Below, in pieces: positions 1 to 10,900 of a DNA stretch of 64,000 nt. The notes beneath the pieces are model-generated. The model had not been told where the DNA came from and searched no databases. It saw only the letters and a list, made by a program, of their open reading frames with translations. Every line of letters begins with the position of its first letter. Position 1 is the stretch's first letter. A program made the translations under genes and the position numbers. This DNA is from Cupriavidus sp. AU9028. GTDB taxonomy: Bacteria > Pseudomonadota > Gammaproteobacteria > Burkholderiales > Burkholderiaceae. The stretch is from assembly GCF_019795295.1 (NCBI RefSeq), contig NZ_JAIMCG010000006.1, positions 62,001 through 126,000 on the forward strand, given 5' to 3'.

Positions 1-1
1 G

Positions 2-760
2 GACAAGCGCTTCGCCTATATCGATCCGACCGGCTTCGGCTCGATGTTCGTCGCGTTCAACCTGCAGAACGAGGCGTTGAAGGATGTGCGCGTGCGCATG
101 GCCATCGCCCATGCGACGCAGCGCGAACTGCTGGTGAAGGCGATTTACCACGGCTTGCCCAAGGTCGCGACCACACCATTCGGCTATGGCTTGCCTGGGC
201 TGTCGCAGGTCAAGGACTACCCGGAGTACAACCTCGCCAAGGCCAAGGCGCTGCTCGCCGAGTATGGCAAGCCGGTCAGCGTCAGCATTCTCGCGGACAA
301 CCAGCCCGTTGCACTGATGACGATCCAGGCCTTGCAGCAGATGTGGCAGAAGGCGGGCATCAAGGTCGAACTCAAGCTGGTCGACCAGGCGCGTCTGGTG
401 CAGAACATGCTGTCGCACGAGTTCGATGCCGCGCTGTTCCGGTGGTCCGGCCGGCCCGACCCGGACCTGAACGTCTACGGCTTTTTCCATTCGTCGACGG
501 CCTCGCGCAAGGTGTCGTCCAACTACGGGCAATACGCCAGCGCGGAAATGGACCGGCTGCTCGATGCCGGGCGCCAGGAACTCGATCCGGCCAAACGCGC
601 CGTCATCTACAACGACGTGTCCAGGCTGCTGGCGCGCGACGTGCCTTACGTCTTCCTCAGCTATATCGCGGCGCCCATCATTGCCACCCACAAGGTGCGT
701 GGTATCGACCCCGTGCCCGACTCGCTGGTGCGCGTGGCCTCGGTCTGGAAAGAGCAGTAG
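2..760 (+). CDS. ABC transporter peptide-binding protein, C-terminal part (5' end outside window)
   Basis: This is the C-terminal part of a periplasmic solute-binding protein of the SBP_bac_5 (dipeptide/oligopeptide/nickel) family. The reading frame is open from base 2, so the gene starts upstream of the window. Visible family features are the stretch around VRMAIAHATQRELLVKAIY, the later IQALQQMWQKAGIKVELK segment, and a C-terminus ending in the usual LSYIAAPIIATHKVRGI region. The stop lies 2 bp before the first permease start. It delivers a peptide-like ligand to the membrane complex encoded by the next four genes. The family is certain; the exact ligand cannot be read from the sequence. 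Confidence 0.9.
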   Translation, partial: DKRFAYIDPTGFGSMFVAFNLQNEALKDVRVRMAIAHATQRELLVKAIYHGLPKVATTPFGYGLPGLSQVKDYPEYNLAKAKALLAEYGKPVSVSILADNQPVALMTIQALQQMWQKAGIKVELKLVDQARLVQNMLSHEFDAALFRWSGRPDPDLNVYGFFHSSTASRKVSSNYGQYASAEMDRLLDAGRQELDPAKRAVIYNDVSRLLARDVPYVFLSYIAAPIIATHKVRGIDPVPDSLVRVASVWKEQ

Positions 761-762
761 CC

Positions 763-1719
763 ATGTGGCGACGTCTGCTGAAGGGCTTGCCCCCGGTCGC
801 TGGCGTGCTGCTGGCGGTGTCGATGATCAGCTTCGCGCTGGTGGCCTTTCTGCCCGGCGATCTGGCGCTGGTCATGCTCGGCGACTCCGCCACGCCGGAA
901 ACGCTGGCCATCGCGCGGCGCGAGATGGGCCTGGACCGGCCGCTGCACGAGCGCTATCTGCAGTGGCTCGGCAATGCCCTCCAGGGCGACTTCGGCCGGT
1001 CCATGCGTTCGGGGGAGCCGGTGACCGACGCCATCCTGGCCCGCCTGCCGGTCACCCTCGAACTGATGTTGCTCACCATTGCGCTGGCATTGGTGCTGTC
1101 CATCCCGCTCGGCGTATGGACCGCATATCGGCGCGAGGGGTGGGTCGATCGGGCCGCGATGAGCCTGTCGCTGGTGTTCCTGTCGACGCCGTCCTTCCTG
1201 ATGGGCGTGTTGCTGGTCTACTTCGTCGCGCTGCAACTGCAGTGGCTGCCGGCCACCGGCTATATCCCCGTCAGCGAGAGCGTCACGGGCAATCTGCAAC
1301 TGATGGTGCTGCCGGTGCTGGCGCTCGCGCTGCATGACGTGCCCATCTATCTGCGCGTGCTGCGCAGCGAGATGATCCAGACGCTGCAGCAGAACTTCAT
1401 CCTGCTGGCGCGCGGGATGGGCCTGCCAGTCGCAACCATCCTGGTACGCAATGCCCTGCGCCCCGCCTCGCTGAACCTGGTGACCACGGTGGGTCTGACC
1501 ATCGGTCGCCTGCTCGGCGGCGCGCTGACCATCGAAGTCCTGTTCGGCCTGCCCGGCCTGGGCCAGTTGCTGGTGGAGTCGGTCTACCAGAAGGAGTATC
1601 AGATGATGCAGGCAATCGTGCTCTTCGTCGCCATCGGCTTCGTGGTGATCAACCTGCTGGTGGACCTGCTGTACGTGGTACTGGACCCGCGCCTGCGCGA
1701 CGACAGGACGGCATCATGA
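763..1719 (+). CDS. ABC transporter permease, DppB/OppB type
   Basis: This 318-residue inner-membrane permease is of the oligopeptide/dipeptide DppB class. The ATG at 763 follows the binding-protein stop by 2 bp; longer versions of the frame run inside the upstream gene and are rejected. The N-terminal hydrophobic helix (about residues 9-30), several further membrane helices and the cytoplasmic coupling segment near ARGMGLPVATILVRNALRP, which contacts the ATPase, are all visible. The length matches the family (about 310-340). The stop overlaps the next permease start (ATGA at 1716-1719), indicating translational coupling in one operon. Confidence 0.93.
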   Translation: MWRRLLKGLPPVAGVLLAVSMISFALVAFLPGDLALVMLGDSATPETLAIARREMGLDRPLHERYLQWLGNALQGDFGRSMRSGEPVTDAILARLPVTLELMLLTIALALVLSIPLGVWTAYRREGWVDRAAMSLSLVFLSTPSFLMGVLLVYFVALQLQWLPATGYIPVSESVTGNLQLMVLPVLALALHDVPIYLRVLRSEMIQTLQQNFILLARGMGLPVATILVRNALRPASLNLVTTVGLTIGRLLGGALTIEVLFGLPGLGQLLVESVYQKEYQMMQAIVLFVAIGFVVINLLVDLLYVVLDPRLRDDRTAS

Positions 1720-2612
1720 GCGCCGGTCAGACCATCGACATGGCGGCGGCTCCCGACGCCTTGCTTCCCCGTCCTCCTCGCCGGCGCGACGCGCTGACGG
1801 CCCGCAAGCTCTTCGGCCTGATTCTCCCTTGCGCATGGCTGGCCCTGGCGCTGCTCGCCGCGCTGCTGGCCCCATGGCTGCCGATCGCCGATCCAACCGA
1901 GCAGGACCTGTTGCGCATGCTGCAGCCGCCCGAAGCCGGCCTGTGGTTCGGCGCGGATTCGCTGGGTCGCGATGTGCTGGCGCGCACGCTGTTCGGGCTG
2001 CGCGTCACGTTCGCCGTGGCGGTGGGCGCGGTCGCGCTCGGCGTGGCGCTGGGTGGACTGGCGGGCATGCTGGCGGGATATTTCCGGGGCAACGTCGAGC
2101 GCCTGATCCTCGCCTGCAACAACGTGCTGATGGCCTTCCCGCCCATCGTCCTGACGGTGGCGCTGATGGCCTATCCCGGCGCGCCGCTGCCCAAGGTAAT
2201 ACTCGCCCTGGGTCTGGTCTTCGCCAGCGCCTTCACCCGCATCACGCGGGTCAACACCATGATGTTCGCGCAGCAGGACTTCGTGACGGCGGCGCGCGCC
2301 ATCGGCATGCGCGATATGCGGATCATGGCCCAGGAGATCGTGCCCAACCTGGTCACCCCCTTGCTGGTATTCGCGCTGCTGATGGTGGCGGTGGCAGCGG
2401 TGGCGGAAGGCACGCTGAGTTTTCTTGGGCTGAGCGTGCCGCCGCCCACACCGACGCTCGGCGGCATGATCGCCTCCGAGGTGGGCAGCATGCGCGAGGC
2501 ACCCCACGCCGTGTTCTTCCCCGCGGCCATCTTCTTCCTGACCATCTTTGCCCTCAACCGGGTGGGCGAGTATGTGCAGCGACAACTCGACGTTCGGGAG
2601 AGTTCGGCATGA
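1716..2612 (+). CDS. ABC transporter permease, DppC/OppC type
   Basis: This is a 298-residue second permease of the peptide importer. It has the DppC layout: a cytoplasmic N-terminal tail, one helix at about residues 30-55 ending in [15 protein letters not shown], then the five-helix core. The coupling segment is near [22 protein letters not shown]. It overlaps the upstream permease by 4 bp and the following ATPase by 4 bp, so all three are likely translationally coupled. With DppB it forms the membrane channel. Confidence 0.93.
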   Translation: MSAGQTIDMAAAPDALLPRPPRRRDALTARKLFGLILPCAWLALALLAALLAPWLPIADPTEQDLLRMLQPPEAGLWFGADSLGRDVLARTLFGLRVTFAVAVGAVALGVALGGLAGMLAGYFRGNVERLILACNNVLMAFPPIVLTVALMAYPGAPLPKVILALGLVFASAFTRITRVNTMMFAQQDFVTAARAIGMRDMRIMAQEIVPNLVTPLLVFALLMVAVAAVAEGTLSFLGLSVPPPTPTLGGMIASEVGSMREAPHAVFFPAAIFFLTIFALNRVGEYVQRQLDVRESSA

Positions 2613-3613
2613 GCACGACCATGGATGCGGTGCCGCCGCCAGCGGCTGCGCCCGCGCTCGACGTGCGCGAGCTGCGCACGTGCTTCGCCTCGCCACGCGG
2701 ACTGGTGCGCGCCGTGGATGGCGTCTCCTTCGCCCTGAGGGCCGGGGAAACACTTGGCATCGTCGGCGAGTCGGGCTCGGGCAAGTCGGTGCTCGCGCGC
2801 AGCCTGATGGGCCTGTTGCCACGCGCGCCCTATACCCAGCGCAGCGGGCAGGTTCTGTTGAACGGGCGGGACCTGGCGGGCATGAGCGAGAAGGCGCTAT
2901 CCCGCGTGCGAGGCCGCGATATCGCGATGGTATTCCAGGACCCGATGACCTCGCTCAATCCGGTGCTGACCATCGGCCGCCAGATCGTGCAGGTACTGCG
3001 GCAGCACGGCGAACTCGATGCCCGCGACGCCAGGGACCGCGCGATAGAGCTCCTGGAGCAGGTCAATATCCCGGCCGCGCGCAAGCGGATGGACGAGCAT
3101 CCGCATCAGCTATCCGGCGGCATGCGACAACGCGCCGTGATCGCCATCGCGCTGGCCTGCGGGCCCAGGGTGCTGATTGCCGACGAGCCGACCACGGCGC
3201 TCGACGTCACGGTACAGGCGCAGATCCTGCAGCTGCTGCGCGCGCTGCAACAGAAGCACGGCATGGCGCTAGTGCTGATCAGCCATAACCTTGGCGTGGT
3301 CGCCGGCATGTGCGACCGCGTCGCGGTGATGTATGCCGGGCGCATCGTCGAAGAGGCGCCGGTGCGCGCGGTGTTCGCCGCGCCGCGCATGCGCTATACC
3401 GAGGCGCTGATGAAGTCGATGCCGCGCCTCGATGCCGCGAGCCATGCGCCGCTGCATGTGATCGGCGGCCGCCCGCCCAACCTGGCTGATCCGCCGCCCG
3501 GCTGCGGTTTCGCGCCGCGCTGCCGCGCCGCGTTGCCGCAATGCCAGCGCGAGGCGCCAGCGGTCACCTGGCAATCGGGCGAGCACCGCTTCGCCTGCTG
3601 GAACCCTTTGTAA
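2609..3613 (+). CDS. ABC transporter ATP-binding protein, DppD/OppD type
   Basis: This is a 334-residue ATPase subunit. It shows Walker A GESGSGKS, the Q-loop in [12 protein letters not shown], the signature LSGGMRQR, Walker [13 protein letters not shown] and the switch His in LISHN. The C-terminal oligopeptide-transport extension carries the Cys-containing motif [14 protein letters not shown], typical of DppD/OppD and linked to an Fe-S site in characterised members. The ATG at 2609 overlaps the previous stop; the much longer upstream frame is a shadow of the permease genes. Confidence 0.94.
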   Translation: MSTTMDAVPPPAAAPALDVRELRTCFASPRGLVRAVDGVSFALRAGETLGIVGESGSGKSVLARSLMGLLPRAPYTQRSGQVLLNGRDLAGMSEKALSRVRGRDIAMVFQDPMTSLNPVLTIGRQIVQVLRQHGELDARDARDRAIELLEQVNIPAARKRMDEHPHQLSGGMRQRAVIAIALACGPRVLIADEPTTALDVTVQAQILQLLRALQQKHGMALVLISHNLGVVAGMCDRVAVMYAGRIVEEAPVRAVFAAPRMRYTEALMKSMPRLDAASHAPLHVIGGRPPNLADPPPGCGFAPRCRAALPQCQREAPAVTWQSGEHRFACWNPL

Positions 3614-3624
3614 GGAGAGACACC

Positions 3625-4629
3625 ATGGCCGGAAGCGGGACGAGCCAGTTGCGCGAAAGCGGGCAGGCGCTGCTGCGCGTGGAACACCTGGTGCGGACCT
3701 ATCGCAATGCCAGGGGCCACCGCGTGCATGCGGTTTCGGACGTGTCATTCGATGTGCAACGCGGCGAGACGCTCGGCATTGTCGGTGAGTCGGGCTGCGG
3801 CAAGTCGACCCTCGCCAAATCGCTGATGATGTTGCCGCCGCCGAGCTCGGGGGCAATCCATTTCGAGCAGGTTGACCTGACGCGCCAGCCGGCGCACGCC
3901 CTGCGCGCGCTGCGCCCGCGGGTGCAGATGGTGTTCCAGGATCCCGTGTCTTCGCTCAATCCTCGCCATACGGTGATGCGGATCGTCGAGACGCCGCTGA
4001 TCGTCAACGGCATCGGTGGTGCGGCAGAGCGCGCCGCGCGCGTACGCGAGACGCTGCAGGCGGTGGGGCTGGATGCCGAAATGGTGGGCGAGCGCCGCCC
4101 GCACGAATTGTCGGGCGGGCAATGCCAGCGCGTCAGCATCGCGCGTGCGCTGGTGCTGCGGCCGGCGCTGCTGGTCTGCGACGAGCCAGTGTCGGCGCTG
4201 GACGTATCGGTGCAGGCGCAGGTCATCAATCTGCTGGAGCAGGCCAAGCTCGATTTCGAGCTTACCGTCCTGTTCATCTCTCACGACCTCGCCGTGGTCA
4301 AGTCGATCAGCGATCGGGTCATGGTGATGTATCTGGGCAAGGTCTGCGAGATCGGACCGGCGGACGCGTTGTACCGCAATCCCCGCCATCCCTATACGGC
4401 CTCGCTGCTCGAAGCCATCCCCATCCCCGATCCCGCACGCGCCAACGTGCTGCGCAGCAGCCTGAGCGGCGAAACGCCTTCGCCGCTGGATATCCCGTCG
4501 GGTTGCCGCTTCCATACGCGCTGCCCCAATGCCATCCCGCAGTGTTCGCGGCAGGAGCCGGAACTGCGCACCGAGGGCGATGGGCAGTACTTCGCCTGCC
4601 ACCGCCCGATGCTGACCGCGGCGAACTGA
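3625..4629 (+). CDS. ABC transporter ATP-binding protein, DppF/OppF type
   Basis: This is a 334-residue second ATPase of the peptide importer. Motifs in order are Walker A GESGCGKST, Q-loop MVFQDPVSSLNP, signature LSGGQCQR, Walker B LLVCDEPVSALD, switch His in FISHD and the C-terminal GCRFHTRCPNAIPQC segment. The ATG at 3625 is preceded by a good Shine-Dalgarno (aaggaga, about 8 bases upstream), which selects this start over an earlier in-frame one inside dppD. It is the last gene of the operon. Confidence 0.94.
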   Translation: MAGSGTSQLRESGQALLRVEHLVRTYRNARGHRVHAVSDVSFDVQRGETLGIVGESGCGKSTLAKSLMMLPPPSSGAIHFEQVDLTRQPAHALRALRPRVQMVFQDPVSSLNPRHTVMRIVETPLIVNGIGGAAERAARVRETLQAVGLDAEMVGERRPHELSGGQCQRVSIARALVLRPALLVCDEPVSALDVSVQAQVINLLEQAKLDFELTVLFISHDLAVVKSISDRVMVMYLGKVCEIGPADALYRNPRHPYTASLLEAIPIPDPARANVLRSSLSGETPSPLDIPSGCRFHTRCPNAIPQCSRQEPELRTEGDGQYFACHRPMLTAAN

Positions 4630-4846
4630 ACGAAGTCCGACCGTGGCGCGGCAGCCCGTCGCCGCGCGCCCGGGCTCTCACGATTGTTGTTGCCGTTTAT
4701 GCGTTGCCATTCCCGGTGCGGTCCGGGCGAGGGAAGGTCGTCAACGTCGACATCGTGGCCCATCCACTGGTGGATGCGTTGCCGGCCGAGCTGGTCTGCT
4801 CGCTTGCCGAGCGGCTCCCCATGCGGGCTCTCAACGGAAGCTGCTC

Positions 4847-5935
4847 TCAGATCGCGCGTTCCGCGTCGGGAGTGGCACGGCGTTCCTCGGGCCATTGGAT
4901 CTCGAAAGCGGTCCCCCCAGAGGCGGAGGCCCGGCACAACGCGCCTCCTCCGTGGGCATGCGCAATGGCGGCGACGACCGCCAGCCCCAGGCCGCTGGAT
5001 CGTTCACCGCGGTCGCGGATTTCGCCTGCGCGCCGGAACGCCTCGAAGACGTGAGGAGCGAGATCCGGCGCCACTCCTGGGCCTTCATCCTCGACTCTGA
5101 TGTAGTACACGCCTGCGTTGACCCCGCTCGTGACGGTGATGTTGCCCGGCACGGCGTACCGCCTGGCGTTGTCCAGTAGCGCCATCACGGCTTGCCGGAT
5201 GCGGATCGGATCGCACCACACCCTCACGGAAGACAACTCTAGCGATACAGTCTGTCCCACGGCTTCGGACTGGCTCCTGAACGAATCGGCGGCATCGCCG
5301 ATGTCGGGCTCGAGGTTGACGTGTTGCCACCGCATATCGAGATGGCCACTTTCGGCCAGACTGATCGCACGCAGGTCCTCGACGAGGCGGCCAAGCCCTT
5401 CAATCTGCCCCAACAGCTTGCGGAACTGGGTCTGGTCCGGTTCGAAGACACCATCGGCCAGGCCTTGCAGTCGGCCTCTGAGCACGGTCACCGGCGTTCG
5501 AAGCTCGTGTGCGATGGCAGCGTTCCAGAAGGCACGCTCCTCCGTCATGCGTTGCAGCTCCCCGGCTAGCCGGTTGAAGTCCTCGACGAGCACCGCCGCT
5601 TCGGCGAGCGGGCGATCGGTGGCAGCGGCCCGAGCGGTCAGGTCGCCAGCGGCCACGCTGCGCATTGCTTTTGCCACGGAGTTCAGCGGCAGCAGGATGC
5701 GCTTGGCCAGGTGCCCCGCCACCAGTACCGCCAGGGCAACGCCCGCGAGCGTCGTGGCAGTCAGCCAGATCCATTCGGCCAGGGTCGGCGCCAATTCTTG
5801 AGGGTACTGCCCGGGCCACAGCCTGAAGGCGAAGTAGTAAAAGACGAAAGACGTGAGCACCAGGAGCGCTGCGACTCCCAGCGCGATGGCCCCCATCGCG
5901 AACGCCAACTGGCGGCTGATACCGACGAGTTTCAA
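4847..5935 (-). CDS. Two-component sensor histidine kinase (BaeS-like)
   Basis: This membrane histidine kinase has 362 residues if started at the TTG at 5935, which overlaps the response-regulator stop (TTGA). Two hydrophobic helices (about residues 13-36 and 55-76) flank a very short external loop of about 18 residues, followed by a HAMP linker (about 78-130), the HisKA phosphoacceptor in AAIAHELRTP (His143), and a HATPase with N box LLDNARRYA, G1 DEGPGVAP and G2 SSGLGLAVV. Such a short external loop suggests sensing within or near the membrane. The overlap couples it to its regulator. The start is the least certain part; the next ATG would delete half of helix 1. Confidence 0.88.
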   Translation of the reverse strand: MKLVGISRQLAFAMGAIALGVAALLVLTSFVFYYFAFRLWPGQYPQELAPTLAEWIWLTATTLAGVALAVLVAGHLAKRILLPLNSVAKAMRSVAAGDLTARAAATDRPLAEAAVLVEDFNRLAGELQRMTEERAFWNAAIAHELRTPVTVLRGRLQGLADGVFEPDQTQFRKLLGQIEGLGRLVEDLRAISLAESGHLDMRWQHVNLEPDIGDAADSFRSQSEAVGQTVSLELSSVRVWCDPIRIRQAVMALLDNARRYAVPGNITVTSGVNAGVYYIRVEDEGPGVAPDLAPHVFEAFRRAGEIRDRGERSSGLGLAVVAAIAHAHGGGALCRASASGGTAFEIQWPEERRATPDAERAI

Positions 5936-6630
5936 GCCTCGATCCCCAGCTTGTAGCCCACCCCTCTGACGCTCGCCGGGATGCCGTTCAAGCCCAGGTC
6001 TTCCAGCTTGCGCCTGAGCTTGCTGACGTGGCTGTCCACGGTTCTCTCCAGCGCGTCTCCTTCGGGCAGGCAGGTAGTGAGCAGCTCCGCCCGGCTGAAT
6101 ACCCGCCTTGGCACCCGCACCATCTCGGCCAGCAGCTTGAATTCGGTCAAGGTCAGATCGAGGGTTGCATGTTGCCCGGCAGTATTGACAGCGACGTGGT
6201 GGCGTTCCAGGTCCACCTCGAAGGGTCCGGCGCGCAGCACGGAGACTTCCGATCGCGCTGCGCGGGGCCCGGCACGTCGCAGCACCGCCTCGGCCCGCGC
6301 CACGACCTCCGCGGGATTGAACGGCTTGACGACATAGTCGTCGGCGCCGATCCGAAGACCTGTGAGCTTGTCGATATCCTGGTCCATCGCGGTGAGCATG
6401 ATCACCGGCGTATCGCCCCGTGAGCGGACCGATGCCAACACTTGCCAGCCATCGACGAGTGGCATCTGCACGTCCAGCAGAAGCAGTGCCGGCTTCAACG
6501 CCAGATGCAAGTCGAGCGCCTGGCGGCCGTCCCGGGCGTGGACAGCGCGCATGCCGCTTCGTTGGAAATAGGCCGAGAGAATGTCGAAAATCTCCGGCTC
6601 GTCTTCGGCGATCAAGATCAGGTGCGTCAT
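5932..6630 (-). CDS. Two-component response regulator, OmpR/PhoB family (BaeR-like)
   Basis: This is a 232-residue response regulator. The receiver domain has acidic pocket residues E9/D10, phospho-acceptor Asp53 in LLLLDVQMP and the conserved Lys in VVKPFNP. The C-terminal winged helix is of the OmpR type (TLTEFKLLAEMV ... VDSHVSKLRRKLEDLG ... GVGYKLG). The ATG at 6630 places the receiver start normally; an upstream in-frame start would add 41 residues unlike any receiver. It is divergent from the RND efflux operon across 165 bp, so that operon is its likely target. Confidence 0.9.
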   Translation of the reverse strand: MTHLILIAEDEPEIFDILSAYFQRSGMRAVHARDGRQALDLHLALKPALLLLDVQMPLVDGWQVLASVRSRGDTPVIMLTAMDQDIDKLTGLRIGADDYVVKPFNPAEVVARAEAVLRRAGPRAARSEVSVLRAGPFEVDLERHHVAVNTAGQHATLDLTLTEFKLLAEMVRVPRRVFSRAELLTTCLPEGDALERTVDSHVSKLRRKLEDLGLNGIPASVRGVGYKLGIEA

Positions 6631-6795
6631 TGCCGTAAATGGGTCGTGCCTCTCGGGACACATGTTACTCCCATGATGGGCCGCCATATCGGCCTCCACC
6701 AAATCTCCACATTCCTGCGACGTGCACTCAACGCATCTAGGCCACAGTCCCACGTGTCCGTGGTGGCCACCGTCGCGTCGCCCGAAAGGTCCCGA
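6631..6795. promoter_or_regulatory. Divergent control region between response regulator and RND efflux operon
   Basis: These 165 bp separate the two divergent starts and must hold both promoters. A perfect 10-bp palindrome, GGTGGCCACC, lies at 6762-6771, 24 bp upstream of the adaptor start, and is a candidate operator. I did not find convincing -35/-10 pairs by eye. Regulation by the adjacent two-component system is inferred from position only. Confidence 0.45.
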
Positions 6796-7983
6796 ATGAA
6801 ACTACCGAACATAAGCGTCCATATTGGACTTGCCGCGTGCGTCCTGTCTGCGCTGGCAGGCTGTGGCCAAAGCATGCCGGACATGACCACGCCACCGCCG
6901 TCCGTAGGGGTCATGGTAGTCGCCCCGACGCCGCTGCAGCACGCCGTCGAACTTCCCGGGCGGGTGTCTGCGGTGCGCACCGCGGAGATCCGGCCGCAGG
7001 TAGGCGGCATCGTCCTGCGCCGCCTGTTCGAGCAGGGTACCGAGGTAAAAGCCGGTCAACCGCTCTTTCAAATCAACCCGGCGCCGTTCAAGGCGGAGGT
7101 CGATACCGCTGCGGCGTCGTTGCAACGTGCCGAGGCGGTGCTGGCGCGGGCCAGCACGCAAGCCGGACGTCTCAAGCCACTGGTGGAAACGGAGGCGATC
7201 AGCCAGCAGGCCTACGATGATGCCCGCTCGCAACAGGAGCAGGCCGCAGCGGAGGTCGCCCAGGCTCGCGCCGAGCTGGCGCGCCGCCGCCTCGATCTGA
7301 AGTTCGCCACCATCGACGCCCCGATCAGCGGTCGGATCGATCAGGCCCAGGTCACCGAGGGGGCGCTCGTAACCCCCAGCGACACCAATCCCCTGGCCCG
7401 CATTCAGCAGATCGACCAGGTCTACGTCGATGTTCGCCAGCCTGCCGGCTCCCTGGAGGCGTTGCACCGCGCGGTGGATGCCGGAAGGCAGAGCGGCAAA
7501 GGGGTGAAGGTCGATATCCTGCGTAGCAACGGCGAGTCCTTCCACTTGACGGGGAAATTGCTGTTCTCCGGGATCACCGTTGACGAGGGAACCGGTGACG
7601 TCCTGGTGCGCGTGCTCGTCGACAACCCGGGACGCCGGCTGCTTCCCGGCATGTTCGTGCGGGCCCGCGTCACGCTGGCCGAATACCCGCAAGCGCTGTC
7701 CATCCCGCAGCAGGCGGTCGCCAGGAAGGGCGCGCAGACGCATGCATGGGTACTCGATGCCAACCACAAGGCCCACCAGGTGGCGGTCGAGCTTGGCGAG
7801 CTGGTCGAGCGCCGCTACCTGATCCGGGCGGGCCTCAAGGCAGGCGACCGGGTGGTCGTCGAGGGCCTTGACCGCATGGCCGAGGCAGCGCAGGTGACGC
7901 CGCGCGATTGGCAGGAAGGGAAGCCGGCCCCTGGCACGGAAGCCGGGGCGGCGGCCGCGGTCCCGGTGTCGCGTCAGGACTGA
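6796..7983 (+). CDS. RND efflux periplasmic adaptor (membrane fusion) lipoprotein, AcrA/MexA type
   Basis: This is a 395-residue adaptor linking the inner-membrane pump to the outer-membrane channel. The N-terminus is a lipoprotein signal with lipobox LAGC and Cys23. Then follow the barrel-sandwich/lipoyl half (VRTAEIRPQVGGIVLRRLFEQG), a long alpha-hairpin rich in Ala/Arg/Gln (about residues 95-165), the second lipoyl half (FATIDAPISGRIDQAQV) and the beta-barrel and membrane-proximal domains. The ATG at 6796 places the signal peptide directly at the start. It is the first gene of a three-gene pump operon; the next gene starts 14 bp downstream. Confidence 0.93.
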   Translation: MKLPNISVHIGLAACVLSALAGCGQSMPDMTTPPPSVGVMVVAPTPLQHAVELPGRVSAVRTAEIRPQVGGIVLRRLFEQGTEVKAGQPLFQINPAPFKAEVDTAAASLQRAEAVLARASTQAGRLKPLVETEAISQQAYDDARSQQEQAAAEVAQARAELARRRLDLKFATIDAPISGRIDQAQVTEGALVTPSDTNPLARIQQIDQVYVDVRQPAGSLEALHRAVDAGRQSGKGVKVDILRSNGESFHLTGKLLFSGITVDEGTGDVLVRVLVDNPGRRLLPGMFVRARVTLAEYPQALSIPQQAVARKGAQTHAWVLDANHKAHQVAVELGELVERRYLIRAGLKAGDRVVVEGLDRMAEAAQVTPRDWQEGKPAPGTEAGAAAAVPVSRQD

Positions 7984-7997
7984 GGGAGCCACTGTTC

Positions 7998-10900
7998 ATG
8001 CCTCAGTTCTTTATCCAGCGACCGGTCTTCGCCTGGGTGGTGGCGCTGTTCATCATTCTGTTCGGCCTGATCGCCATCCCGCAACTGCCCATTGCCCGCT
8101 ATCCCTCCGTTGCGCCGCCGCAGGTGACCATCACCGCCGTGTATCCGGGCGCTACGCCGCAGACGATGAACGACTCGGTGCTGGGCCTGATCGAGCGGGA
8201 GCTGTCGAGCCTGAAGAGCCTGTTGTACTTCGAGTCCTCATCCGACACGACGGGCACGGCGACGATCACCGCGTCTTTCAAGCCCGGTACGGATCCGCAG
8301 CTCGCTCAGGTGGACGTGCAGAACCGCCTCAAGACCATCGAGGCACGACTGCCCCAGTCGGTACGCCAGAACGGGTTGATCGTGGAAGCCGCCTCGTCCG
8401 GCTTCCTGATGCTGGTCAGCCTGAAGTCGGACGATGGGCGCTTCGACGAGACACAGCTGGCGGACTACATGGCCAGAAACGTGCTGGAGGAACTGCGCCG
8501 GATCGATGGCGTAGGGCGAGTGCAGCTGTTCGGTGCCGAGCAGGCAATGCGGATCTGGGTCGATCCGGCCAGGATGGTGGCCATGAACGTCTCGATGGAA
8601 GACGTCACCGGTGCCGTCGGTCAACAGAACGTGCAGATTGCCCCTGGACGGCTCGGCGACCAGCCAGCAATACCAGGACAACGGGTCTCCGTCCCGCTGA
8701 GCGCGCAGGGGCAACTCGAATCGCCAGACCAGTTCGCAGCCATCGTCCTGCGCGCCAATCCGGACGGATCGAAGGTCGTCCTCGGCGACGTTGCCCGGGT
8801 GGAACTGGGTGCCCAGTCCTACGATTTCTCCACCCGCGAGGACGCCAAGGTGGCGACCGCGGCCGCCGTGCAGCTGGCGCCGGGGGCCAACGCCGTGCGC
8901 ACGTCCGCGGCCGTGCTGGAGCGCATGAAGCAGCTTCAGCAGACGATGCCAGCCGGGATGAGCTATTCCGTGCCGTTCGACACCGCCCCGTTCGCCAAGA
9001 TATCGATACAGAAGGTGGTGCAGACCCTGATCGAGGCGATGGTGCTGGTGTTCCTCGTCATGTTCGTCTTCCTGCAGAACATCCGCTACACGCTGATTCC
9101 GGCCATCGTCGCGCCGATTGCGCTGCTCGGCACCTTCGCGGTCATGCTGGCCGCCGGATTCTCGATCAACGTGCTGACGATGTTCGGGATGGTGCTTGCG
9201 ATCGGCATCATTGTCGATGACGCCATCGTGGTGGTGGAAAACGTCGAGCGCATCATGGCGCGCGAAGGGCTCTCTCCGCGCGATGCCACCGTCAAGGCAA
9301 TGAAGGAGATCACTGGCGCGATCATCGGCATCACACTGGTGTTGACGGCGGTCTTCATTCCGATGGCGCTTGCCAGTGGCTCGGTAGGGGTCATCTATCG
9401 GCAGTTCACGATGTCGATGGCAGTGTCCATCCTGTTCTCGGCGCTGCTAGCGCTGAGCTTGACCCCCGCGCTGTGCGCGACCTTGCTCAAGCCGGTGGAT
9501 CACGGGCATGCGCCACGGCGCGGCTTCTTCGGCTGGTTCAACCGGCGTTTCGACAGCATGACGGAGCGCTACGAATCCCGCGTCGGCAGGCTCGTCAAGC
9601 GCTCCGGCCGGATGATGGCCGGCTTCGCGGCAATCGTCGCGGTGCTCGCCATCGCTTTCGGTCTACTTCCTTCGGCATTTCTGCCGGAGGAGGATCAGGG
9701 CTATTTCATTACCAGCATTCAGTTGCCCGCCGACGCCACCACCGAGCGGACCCTGGACGTGGTGAAAACCTATGAGGAGCACGTCGCCTCGCGCCCTGGC
9801 ATCAAGTCCAATATCTCGATTCTCGGGTACGGTCTGTCCGGTTCCGGACCCAACGCCGCCGTCGGGTTCACCATGCTGAAAGACTGGGACCAGCGCGAGG
9901 GCGCGAATGCCTGGGAAGAGGTGTACTACGCCTATATGGCGATGGCCGAGAAAGTCAAGGAGGGGAGCATCTTCAGCCTGATGCCGCCCGCGATCGACGA
10001 GCTCGGCAACTCCTCGGGCTTCTCCATGCGGCTGGTTGACCGTGCCAACCAGGGCTACGCGGCGCTGCAGGCCGCGCAGGCCAAGCTCATCGAAATGGCG
10101 GCGAAGAGCAAGGTGGTGACCGGCGTCTACGTGGACGGTTTGCCAGCGGGCTCCGGCGTCAGCCTGAAAATCGACCGGACCAAGGCGGAAGCGATGGGTG
10201 TGCCGTTTACGGCCGTCAGCGAACTGATATCCACCGCGATGGGATCCAACTACATCAACGATTTCCCCAATCGCGGCCGCATGCAGCAGGTCATTGTCCA
10301 AGCGGACGCGGCTGCCCGCATGCAGCTCGACGACGTCCTCCGCCTGCGCGTGCGCAATGCGAATGGCGGCATGGTGCCGCTGTCCGAGATGGTGACGCCC
10401 GTGTGGGGCGATACCCCGCTGCAGATGATGCGCTACCAGGGCTTGCCCGCGGTCCGCATCGCGGGCAACGCGGCCCCTGGCGCATCCAGCGGCGAAGCGA
10501 TGGACGAAATGGAACGCCTGGCAGCCCAACTGCCGCGCGGGTTCGACGTCGCCTGGACCGGGCAGTCGCTGCAGGAGCGGCAATCGGCGCAGCAGGCTCC
10601 CATGCTGATGGCCTTGTCGATGCTCGTCGTCTTCCTGGTCCTCGCGGCGCTGTACGAGAGTTGGGCCATCCCGCTGTCCGTCATGCTGGTCGTGCCGCTC
10701 GGACTGCTTGGAGCAGTGGGCGCGGTGCTGCTGCTTGGCATGCCCAATGACGTCTTCTTCAAGGTCGGGATGATTACCGTCATCGGGCTGTCGGCGAAGA
10801 ACGCGATCCTGATCGTCGAGTTCGCCAAGCAGCTCCGGGAGGAGGGCAAGAGCCTGCTCGAGGCCGCAGTGACCGCGTCCACCCTGCGCCTGCGCCCGAT

